64,000 nucleotides of DNA from assembly GCF_018457165.1 (NCBI RefSeq), contig NZ_JAFMNX010000003.1:62001-126000 (forward strand), written 5' to 3'. The stretch is from Tianweitania aestuarii (lineage in GTDB: Bacteria > Pseudomonadota > Alphaproteobacteria > Rhizobiales > Rhizobiaceae). Of the stretch, positions 44,760 through 52,386 are shown piece by piece (the stretch's first letter is position 1; each line of letters starts with the position of its first letter). A program made the position numbers and the translations under genes. Below the pieces are notes generated by a model that was given only the letters and a program-made list of their open reading frames with translations, had not been told where the DNA came from and did no database searches.

Positions 44760-46958
44760 TTGGGCGTAGAGCGTAACGCGGAATACGGGGTTGGAACGGC
44801 GGAAACGGTGGTGTTGAGGGCGCAGGGAAAAAGATGGAAAGCGGCTCTGCTTGCCACCTCGTGCCTTGCGGCAACGGCGCTTTTCCCCGGGATTGCATGG
44901 GCGCAAAGCACCGTCCAGAACGTCGATGAAGAAGAAAGCGCACAAACCATCGATGACAGCCAGGGGGGCTCGCGCACGGTCAATCTTCAGCAGGTCGTGG
45001 TCACCGCCACCGGCTTTGAACAAAATGTGAAGGACGCACCGGCCTCGATCTCGGTGATTTCACGCGAGGAACTGGAAAAAGGCAGCTTCCGCGATCTGAC
45101 CGATGCGTTGCGTGAGGTCCAGGGCGTTTCCGTAACCGGCCCGGCCAACGAAAAGGACATCTACATCCGCGGCTTGCCGGGTCAGTACACGCTGATCCTT
45201 GTGGACGGGAAGCGCCAGACGACGCGCGACGCGCGCACCAACGGCAATTCCGGTTTCGAACAAAGCTTCATTCCGCCGATCCAGGCCATCGAGCGCATCG
45301 AAGTCGTGCGCGGCCCGATGTCTTCGCTTTACGGCTCGGATGCGATGGGTGGCGTCATCAACATCATCACCCGCAAGGTCGCCGATCATTGGTCGGGCTC
45401 GGTGACGCTGGAAGGTACGGCGCAGGAAAACTCCGATTACGGCAATTCCGGTCAGGTCTCGTTTTACGGCAGCGGTCCTGTGTTTCAGGACAAGCTTGGT
45501 TTGCAGTTCTGGGGTCGCGGCTTTAGGCGCGGCGAAGACAGTTTCTTGAGCGGCGTGACGGCAGCCGAAGAGCGCGACGTCACCGGGCGTCTTACCTTCA
45601 CGCCCAACGAGAACCACGACTTCCTGCTGGAAGGCGGCACCACCCGCGTTCAGCGCGAAGCAACGGCGGGCGAAACGCTGGCGCTCAACGCCAACGGCAC
45701 CTACAACTACAATGACCGCGATCACTGGTCCTTTACCCATATCGGTCGCTGGGGTTGGACGACCTCGGAATTCTCCTTCAGCCAGGAATGGGCCGAGCGC
45801 ACCAGCTATGCCTGGACGCCGAGGGTCGGTCAGTTCGTTGAAAATCCGCGCTCGCCCGAAATCCGCAATTCGGTGCTCGATGGCAAGTTCACCACGCCCT
45901 TTACGCTATGGGGCGACCACACGCTGGTCACCGGCGGTCAGATCAACGATGCCAAGCTGACCGATCAGAACCCTGGTCGTCGCACCGGCACGGATGAAGA
46001 CTTCCAGGTCACGCAATATGCGCTGTTTGCCGAAGACGCGTGGGAACTCACCGACACATTCACGCTGCAAGGCGGTTTGCGCTACGACAAGCACGAGCTT
46101 TACGACGCGCAGTTCAGCCCGCGCCTTTACGGCGTCTGGAATCCCACCGACCAGCTCACGATCAAAGGCGGCGTATCCACCGGCTTCCGTGCGCCCGACA
46201 TCCGTAACATCTCGCCGGGCTATGCCTATACGACCGGCGGCGGCGGTTGTTCCTATGGTCCAACCGGCACTTGCGGCGTCATCATCGCAGACCCGGACCT
46301 CAAGGCGGAATCCAGCACCAGCTATGAGCTCGGCGCGATCTGGGATTCCTATGCCGGGGTCACGCTCGGCGCGACCTACTTCTACACCGACTTTAAGGAC
46401 AAGATCACCAACGCGCTGGTCTTGGACGACAACGGCAATCCGGTACGCTGGGAAGAAGATCCCAATTACCGGCTCTGGTACAACTACAATATCGACGATG
46501 CCACGATCCAGGGCGTCGAGCTGACGGCCACCTGGGATGCGACGGACTCGCTGTCGCTTCGCGGCAGCTACACCTACACCGATTCCGAGCAGAAAACGGG
46601 TGACTTCGCTGGCTTCCCGCTGGCTCGCACGCCCGAGCACATGGCCAACCTGCGCGCCGACTATGTTCTGCCTTGGGAGGGTTGGGAAACCTGGGCGTCC
46701 CTCAACTATCATGGCGAGGAAATCGCCGGCGGTGCGCGCCTGGGCACCAACGGCACACCCGTTCTCATCAACGGTGCGGCCGGCCGCAAGTATGACGACT
46801 ACACCACGGTCGACATCGGCTTCTCCTACTCGGTCGACGATCAAGCCACGTTCCGCGGCGCGGTTTACAACCTGTTCGACAAGGAAGTGGGCGCCACCGA
46901 CTACAACACCTCCATTGAAGGTCGCCGTTTCTGGGTCGGCCTGACCACCAATTTCTGA
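44760..46958 (+). CDS. TonB-dependent siderophore receptor
   Basis: A 732-residue outer-membrane receptor. It has a long signal sequence (ALLATSCLAATALFPGIAWAQ), a TonB-box-like VVVTATG, a plug domain (about 75-180: APASISVISREELEKGSFRDLTDALREVQGVSV; ERIEVVRGPMSSLYGSDAMGGVINIITRK) and a 22-strand barrel that ends in Phe (TTNF). The FepA/catecholate class is closest by overall look. Start is TTG 44760, with AGGGG upstream; no in-frame ATG is near. It is the first gene of an iron-uptake operon (binding protein 21 bases later) and should be iron-repressed. Confidence 0.93.
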   Translation: MGVERNAEYGVGTAETVVLRAQGKRWKAALLATSCLAATALFPGIAWAQSTVQNVDEEESAQTIDDSQGGSRTVNLQQVVVTATGFEQNVKDAPASISVISREELEKGSFRDLTDALREVQGVSVTGPANEKDIYIRGLPGQYTLILVDGKRQTTRDARTNGNSGFEQSFIPPIQAIERIEVVRGPMSSLYGSDAMGGVINIITRKVADHWSGSVTLEGTAQENSDYGNSGQVSFYGSGPVFQDKLGLQFWGRGFRRGEDSFLSGVTAAEERDVTGRLTFTPNENHDFLLEGGTTRVQREATAGETLALNANGTYNYNDRDHWSFTHIGRWGWTTSEFSFSQEWAERTSYAWTPRVGQFVENPRSPEIRNSVLDGKFTTPFTLWGDHTLVTGGQINDAKLTDQNPGRRTGTDEDFQVTQYALFAEDAWELTDTFTLQGGLRYDKHELYDAQFSPRLYGVWNPTDQLTIKGGVSTGFRAPDIRNISPGYAYTTGGGGCSYGPTGTCGVIIADPDLKAESSTSYELGAIWDSYAGVTLGATYFYTDFKDKITNALVLDDNGNPVRWEEDPNYRLWYNYNIDDATIQGVELTATWDATDSLSLRGSYTYTDSEQKTGDFAGFPLARTPEHMANLRADYVLPWEGWETWASLNYHGEEIAGGARLGTNGTPVLINGAAGRKYDDYTTVDIGFSYSVDDQATFRGAVYNLFDKEVGATDYNTSIEGRRFWVGLTTNF

Positions 46959-46979
46959 GCGATCGAGGAAACCACACCT

Positions 46980-47906
46980 ATGAACACACGTCGCACATTT
47001 CTCGCAGCAACCCTGACCGGCATTCTTGCCGTCGCCTCCTTCGCCTCGCCTTTGCTGGCGCAGGAAATCACGGTGGAGCATGCGCAAGGATCCACCAAGC
47101 TTGCTTCTATGCCCAAGAAGGTCCTCGTTTTCGACGTCGCGTCGCTCGACAATCTCGATGCACTCGGCGTCGAGGTTCAGGGCATGCCTACGGCGTCGAT
47201 GCCCGCCCATCTCAAGAAGTACGAAGCGGACGAATATGAAAAGATCGGCTCCTTGTTTGAGCCCGATTATGAAGCGGTCAACGCAGCCGCCCCCGACCTG
47301 ATCATCGTTGGTGGCCGTTCGCGCTCGAAATATGCCGAACTCGCCAAGCTCGCACCGACGATCGACATGTCGACCGACCAGAAAGACTTCATCGGCAGTG
47401 TCCGCAAGAACATGGAAACGTTGGGCCGCGTTTTCGGCAAGGAAGCCGAAGCCAAGACCGAGCTTGCGGAACTCGACGCCGCTTTGGCTGATGTGAAGCA
47501 AGCCGCATCGGGTGCCGGCAAGGGTCTGCTGATCCTCACCACCGGCGGCAAGATGAGCGCCTATGGTCCTGTGTCACGCTTCGGCGTTCTCCATTCCGCT
47601 TTCGGTGTCACGCCTGCGCGCGACGATCTCGCGTCGGAAACCACGCATGGACAGCCGATCTCCTTTGAGTTCATCCTGGAAACCAATCCCGACTGGCTGT
47701 TCGTGATCGACCGTGATGCCGCAATCGGGCGTGAAGGTCAGGCTGCGGCGCAGTTCCTCGACAACGACCTCGTCAACCAGACCACAGCCTGGAAAAGCGA
47801 GCAGGTCGTCTACCTGAACCCAAGCAATTGGTATCTTGTTGGCGGCGGCGTTAGCGCCGTGAAGAGTGATGCCGAACAGGTCACCAAGGCCCTGCGCAAG
47901 CAGTAG
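46980..47906 (+). CDS. Siderophore ABC transporter binding protein (CeuE/FatB/YclQ type)
   Basis: A 308-residue periplasmic protein with a signal peptide (MNTRRTFLAATLTGILAVASFASPLLAQ) and the two-lobed class III binding-protein fold. The LTTGGKMSAYGPVSRFGVLHSAFGV motif is characteristic of the CeuE/FatB/YclQ group, which binds catecholate siderophores such as enterobactin breakdown products, bacillibactin or petrobactin. GAGGAAA is the ribosome site. It hands the complex to the permeases encoded next. Confidence 0.92.
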   Translation: MNTRRTFLAATLTGILAVASFASPLLAQEITVEHAQGSTKLASMPKKVLVFDVASLDNLDALGVEVQGMPTASMPAHLKKYEADEYEKIGSLFEPDYEAVNAAAPDLIIVGGRSRSKYAELAKLAPTIDMSTDQKDFIGSVRKNMETLGRVFGKEAEAKTELAELDAALADVKQAASGAGKGLLILTTGGKMSAYGPVSRFGVLHSAFGVTPARDDLASETTHGQPISFEFILETNPDWLFVIDRDAAIGREGQAAAQFLDNDLVNQTTAWKSEQVVYLNPSNWYLVGGGVSAVKSDAEQVTKALRKQ

Positions 47907-47993
47907 CGCTCAAGCACTCTTGGCTCCGAGTTCGGAGCTCCTTCTGACCGGCCTTTTCGCTCCCTTCCGCGAAAGGCCGGTTCCGCGTTTTGT

Positions 47994-48998
47994 ATGCAGA
48001 CCTTTTGGAACATGATGCCGCAAGCAAGCAAGGATTGGAGCCAGGCGCCTCTCGTGCTGTGTGCCCTGGCGATCCCGCTCCTGGCCGTAGCCAGCCTGTT
48101 TGTCGGCGTGAGCGATGTTTCGCTGTCGACCTTGTTCGGCGATGATGGACGCGCGCTTCAGGTTCTTCTGATCAGCCGCATACCGCGCACCATTGCGCTG
48201 GTGCTTGCCGGCGCTGGCATGGCGGTGGCCGGAACGATCATGCAGATGCTGGCACGCAACCGCTTCGTGGAGCCCTCCACCGCAGGCACCGTAGAATCCG
48301 CCACGCTTGGCATCCTGACCGTGATGCTGTTTGCGCCAGGCCTGCCGGTGATCGCCAAAGCGGGCGTGGCGGCCGTCTTCGCCATGGCCGGCACCGCGCT
48401 ATTTCTCGCCATCATCAGCCGCATTCCGCTGCGCTCCATCCTGCTCGTGCCGCTGGTAGGCATCATGCTGGGTGGCGTAATCAGCGCCGTGTCGACCTTC
48501 TTCGCTTATCGCTTCGACATGCTGCAATCGCTCGGCGCCTGGACCAGCGGCGACTTTTCCGGGATCCTGCGCGGCCGCTATGAGCTGCTGTGGATCTCGT
48601 TCGCGCTCACGGTCGCCGCCTATATCGCCGCCGGCCGCTTCACGGTAGCCGGCATGGGCGACGACTTCACCACCAATGTCGGTTTGAACTACCGCCGCAT
48701 CGTTGTTCTGGGGCTCACCATCATATCCATGGTAACGGCGGTCGTGGTGGTCACGGTCGGCATGATCCCCTTTCTCGGATTGATCGTCCCGAACGTTGTT
48801 TCGATGATGCTGGGCGACAATCTCAAGCGCTCGCTGCCTTGGGTGGCCATGCTTGGCGCCGGCTTCGTTCTGGCTTGCGATATCCTCGGGCGTTTGATCC
48901 TTTACCCCTATGAGGTGCCGATCGGCACCGTCGTGGGCGTCGTCGGCAGCGTCTTCTTCCTGTATCTCCTGCTCAGGAAGAACGCCCGTGTCGCTTGA
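47994..48998 (+). CDS. Siderophore ABC transporter permease, first of two
   Basis: A 334-residue FecCD-type permease with about nine or ten membrane segments. It carries the conserved PRTIALVLAGAGMAVAGTIMQ and GMIPFLGLIVPNVVSM motifs of the BtuC/FhuB family. It starts 87 bases after the binding-protein gene. It probably forms the transmembrane pair with the next gene product. Confidence 0.93.
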   Translation: MQTFWNMMPQASKDWSQAPLVLCALAIPLLAVASLFVGVSDVSLSTLFGDDGRALQVLLISRIPRTIALVLAGAGMAVAGTIMQMLARNRFVEPSTAGTVESATLGILTVMLFAPGLPVIAKAGVAAVFAMAGTALFLAIISRIPLRSILLVPLVGIMLGGVISAVSTFFAYRFDMLQSLGAWTSGDFSGILRGRYELLWISFALTVAAYIAAGRFTVAGMGDDFTTNVGLNYRRIVVLGLTIISMVTAVVVVTVGMIPFLGLIVPNVVSMMLGDNLKRSLPWVAMLGAGFVLACDILGRLILYPYEVPIGTVVGVVGSVFFLYLLLRKNARVA

Positions 48999-49968
48999 TA
49001 TCGCAATCCGCCGCAAGAGCTTGTCGGCGCGCACAATCCTGCTGATCCTCGCCGCTTTCACCCTGCTCGTGATGATCGGCTTCATGACGATCGGCGCCAA
49101 TGGCCGCTGGGACTTCGTGTTGCCCTTTCGTGGCGCCAAGCTCGCGGCGATCGTGCTGGTCGCTTATGCGGTGGCGGTTTCCACGATCCTGTTTCAAACC
49201 GTTACCAACAACCGCATCCTGACCCCATCGATCATGGGCTTCGACGCGCTGTATATCCTGATCCAGACCGTTCTGGTCTTCGTGCTTGGGGCGAACCGCG
49301 TGTCCGTTCTTGACCCGCGATGGCTTTTCCTCGGCGAAGTCGCCGTGATGGTTCTGTTTTCCGGCCTTCTTTATCGCTGGCTGTTTGCGGGTGAGCGGCG
49401 CAGCCTGCATCTGCTTTTGCTGGTTGGCGTGGTGTTCGGCATCATGTTCCGCTCGATCACCAGCTTCCTGCAACGCATCATCGATCCCAACGAGTTTCTC
49501 GTTCTGCAGGATCGGATGTTTGCAAGCTTCAACACCGCCGACACCAGCCTGCTCGCCGTGTCAGCGATCCTGATCGGCCTCGCCAGCTTCGCCGGCTGGC
49601 GCATCCTTCATACGCTCGACGTTCTGGCGCTCGGGCGCGACACCGCGATCAATCTCGGTATCGATCATCGTCGCACCGTCTCGATCATCCTGGTGATCGT
49701 TGCCGTACTGGTGTCAGTCTCCACCGCATTGGTCGGCCCAGTCACCTTCTTCGGCCTGCTGGTCGCCAGCCTCTCCTACCAAATCATTCCCAGCTACCGA
49801 CACCGCCTCATCCTGCCGGCCGCCGTCTGCCTTGCCATTCTTTGCGTGGTCGGCGGACAGCTCGTGCTTGAGCGCGTATTCGGCTTCAACTCGGCGCTGT
49901 CGATCATCATCGAATTTGTCGGCGGTCTGGTTTTCCTCACCCTTCTTCTCAGGGGCGCGACGCGATGA
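48988..49968 (+). CDS. Siderophore ABC transporter permease, second of two
   Basis: A 326-residue FecCD-type permease paired with the preceding one. GTG 48988 overlaps the end of the first permease by 11 bases and is the most likely start. It shows the family regions LVAYAVAVSTILFQTVTNNRILTPSIMG and VGPVTFFGLLVASLSYQ. It overlaps the ATPase gene at its end (ATGA). Confidence 0.92.
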   Translation: MSLDIAIRRKSLSARTILLILAAFTLLVMIGFMTIGANGRWDFVLPFRGAKLAAIVLVAYAVAVSTILFQTVTNNRILTPSIMGFDALYILIQTVLVFVLGANRVSVLDPRWLFLGEVAVMVLFSGLLYRWLFAGERRSLHLLLLVGVVFGIMFRSITSFLQRIIDPNEFLVLQDRMFASFNTADTSLLAVSAILIGLASFAGWRILHTLDVLALGRDTAINLGIDHRRTVSIILVIVAVLVSVSTALVGPVTFFGLLVASLSYQIIPSYRHRLILPAAVCLAILCVVGGQLVLERVFGFNSALSIIIEFVGGLVFLTLLLRGATR

Positions 49969-50720
49969 TCGAAATCAACGACGTTCAGAAGGCTTATGGC
50001 TTAGCCATTGTGGTAAAAGGCGTCTCTTTGGCGCTGCCAAAGGGGGGAATTACCTCAATCATTGGGCCAAATGGCGCTGGAAAATCCACGCTTTTGTCCA
50101 TGATCAGCCGCCTCTTGCCGATGGATCGCGGCCGCGTTCTGGTGGACGGTTTCGATGTCACCACCACCAAAAGCGACGTGCTGGCCAAGCGTTTGTCGAT
50201 CCTTCGCCAGGACAACCACATGACCGCGCGCCTCACCGTGCGCGACCTCGTCGCCTTCGGTCGCTACCCCTATTCACGCGATCGGCCAACCGTTGAAGAC
50301 CGCGCCCATATCGACCAAGCCCTTGGTTTCCTTGACCTTCAGCCGCTCGCCGACCGCTTTCTGGACGAACTTTCCGGCGGCCAGCGCCAGCGCGCTTTCG
50401 TTGCCATGGTTCTGTGCCAGGACACCGATTACGCGCTTTTCGACGAGCCCCTGAACAATCTCGACATGCGCCACGCCGCAGCCATGATGCGCCTCCTGCG
50501 CCGCGCCGCCGACGAATTCGGCAAAACGATCGTGCTGGTGCTACACGACATCAACTTCGCCTCCTGCTACTCCGACCACATCGTCGCCATGCGCTCCGGT
50601 GCAGTCGCCTTCCAGGGCACGCCGGAAGCCGTGATGCGCAAGGAAGTGCTCACCGGCATCTTCGAAACGGAAATCGACATCCACGACATTGCCGACCGCC
50701 GCATCGCCGTTTTCTACTGA
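49965..50720 (+). CDS. Siderophore ABC transporter ATPase
   Basis: A 251-residue ATP-binding subunit with Walker A (GPNGAGKST), signature LSGGQRQRAF, Walker B (YALFDEP) and switch His (LHDINFA). It belongs to the FepC/FhuC/YclP group. Its ATG overlaps the permease stop. It completes the importer with the two permeases and the binding protein. Confidence 0.94.
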   Translation: MIEINDVQKAYGLAIVVKGVSLALPKGGITSIIGPNGAGKSTLLSMISRLLPMDRGRVLVDGFDVTTTKSDVLAKRLSILRQDNHMTARLTVRDLVAFGRYPYSRDRPTVEDRAHIDQALGFLDLQPLADRFLDELSGGQRQRAFVAMVLCQDTDYALFDEPLNNLDMRHAAAMMRLLRRAADEFGKTIVLVLHDINFASCYSDHIVAMRSGAVAFQGTPEAVMRKEVLTGIFETEIDIHDIADRRIAVFY

Positions 50721-50884
50721 TGCGGAGAGGTCCTGAACGGGAGCGCACTTTTAGCGAGACAGCGTTTGGCAGATTAGCGAATTATCTAGATCGCAGCCAA
50801 GTTCGCCGTTTATTCCGGCCGAAACCAGCCCTTACCCAACATGCCGTTCTACTTTGTTCATTAAATGCGGGAAGCTCGACCGAA

Positions 50885-51772
50885 ATGACGTTTCAGGCTT
50901 TAGGTGGCAAGATCTCCTTCTTACGTTCCCTCACTTTTTCTGCAGTAGCTGTGCTGAGCGGCCTGCTCGTAACCCCACTAGAAGCTGAAGCCTCAGAGGC
51001 GAAGACCTTCGACTACACCAGTCATGGTCGCAGCTACCGGATCTGGGAGTTGGCTATCGGGAAGGCACCGGCTGAGGGTTATCCTTTGGTCGTGCTGCTG
51101 GATGGGAACCAGATGTTTCCGAAGGCTGCAACAATCGCGCAGCAAGACGGACGTCCGCGTTTACTAATCGGCATCGGCTACCCCGAAGATGATCGCAAAA
51201 CGATCGTGGAACGTCGCTACTTTGACCTGACGCCGAAAACGCCTGAAAACCTTCTGCCCCTTGATCAAGCAGGTCAGCCCTTTGCAGCCGGGGGATTGGA
51301 CGAGTTCACTGCCTTGCTAACGAACACGATCCTCCCAAGCATCAGCAAGCGACACCGCATCAACACGGAAGACTCGACTTTATTCGGCCATTCGTTGAGC
51401 GGTCTGGTTGCCTTACATGTCCTCTTCGCAGATCTGTGGTCCTTCACCGAATACTTCGCTGCAGATCCCTCCGTCTGGTGGAAGAATGGTGCGATCCTGA
51501 GCGAACTCGAAGCTTTCGCGGAAACTCCGCAAACTCGGCCTAAGCGTCTCGTTATAACAACCTCTGGACGACGTCGTGAGCACGAAGAGGCGTCATCGGC
51601 CGCCAGTACTCGCATGCGCAGCCTGCGAGGGGGCCCAACCGGTAAGGAGGTCGCTGACCATCTGGCGGCAAAGCCCAGTCTTACTGTCACCTACAAGCCT
51701 ATGTCGAACGAGAGCCATGGTTCAATGGTCGAGCCATCACTTCGTTGGCTACTAACGAGATGGTCAGTCTGA
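50885..51772 (+). CDS. Exported alpha/beta-hydrolase, probable siderophore esterase
   Basis: A 295-residue protein of the esterase family (IroE/BesA/Fes-like PF00756). It begins with a signal peptide (ISFLRSLTFSAVAVLSGLLVTPLEAEA), and has the nucleophile elbow GHSLSG with Ser, an ADPSVWW segment, and a C-terminal His (SNESHGSM) and an Asp candidate. This suggests a periplasmic enzyme that cleaves a trilactone siderophore, like IroE. ATG 50885 is used; upstream codons overlap the ATPase gene. It lies 164 bases after the ATPase with its own short leader. Confidence 0.85.
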   Translation: MTFQALGGKISFLRSLTFSAVAVLSGLLVTPLEAEASEAKTFDYTSHGRSYRIWELAIGKAPAEGYPLVVLLDGNQMFPKAATIAQQDGRPRLLIGIGYPEDDRKTIVERRYFDLTPKTPENLLPLDQAGQPFAAGGLDEFTALLTNTILPSISKRHRINTEDSTLFGHSLSGLVALHVLFADLWSFTEYFAADPSVWWKNGAILSELEAFAETPQTRPKRLVITTSGRRREHEEASSAASTRMRSLRGGPTGKEVADHLAAKPSLTVTYKPMSNESHGSMVEPSLRWLLTRWSV

Positions 51773-51883
51773 CCTGTGAGGTTTGGCAGGACATCGAACC
51801 AAATTGCCCTTGTCGTCTTGATAGACAGCGCGGCGAGGATGCTGCGTCACCGTGAGACAACGTACAGCTTAAGGAGCTTCAAC

Positions 51884-52097
51884 ATGGGCAGCACCAGCGA
51901 CAAAGTTTCAACTTGGCGAACGAAGCGATCGGCAACGTTAAGCAAGGTATGGTAAGGCTGTCGGGAATGACAAGCTCCAGGCCAAGGGTGCAGCTCAGGA
52001 AATGAAGGGCGAAATCCAGCAGGCTGTAGGCGACGCGAAGGCGACCGTAAAGGATGGTGCTGACAAACTTTCGGATGCGGCTCACCACAAGCTCTGA
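51884..52097 (+). pseudogene. CsbD-like stress protein gene with two frameshifts
   Basis: ATG 51884 has AAGGAG upstream. The first frame gives MGSTSDKVS, then the reading must shift to give [13 protein letters not shown], and shift again to give [19 protein letters not shown] and on to a TGA at 52095. The combined protein matches the CsbD/DUF883-like small hydrophilic stress proteins ([27 protein letters not shown]). Two single-base changes, or two sequencing errors, break it. Without them it would be about 70 residues. Confidence 0.75.
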
Positions 52098-52197
52098 TGC
52101 TCGTGCGCTTTTACTTTGCGGAATTTCTTTTGCCATTGCAGCCGGTCCGCAACCTGCTGCCAAAGCTTTACGCTCAAGCCAGACTAGGTGCCGTCTT

Positions 52198-52218
52198 CGC
52201 CTTTCATTATGAAAGGCG
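52198..52218. other. Perfect 21-base palindrome
   Basis: Arms CGCCTTTCAT and ATGAAAGGCG of ten bases each around a single central T, 100 bases after the CsbD pseudogene. A symmetric protein-binding site or a cruciform/terminator element; there is no T-run on either side. Confidence 0.5.
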
Positions 52219-52386
52219 GTGCAGTTTTGAGAGCTACAACGACATTCGTGCAGGGCGGCGCCTCAAGCGGCTGCGCAAACGCACTTGAGAGCGCCATGGA
52301 CCAGCAAAGAACCAAAGCGAAGCAGGCGTAACGCATCTCGCCACTCTCAAATGTTCAATTGCCCCTGAGTTTGCCGGACAACGTGT

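Noticed and set aside
45906-47501. Long reverse-strand open frame opposite the receptor and binding-protein genes
   Set aside because: Covers two genes with strong homology features on the other strand; no domain of its own.
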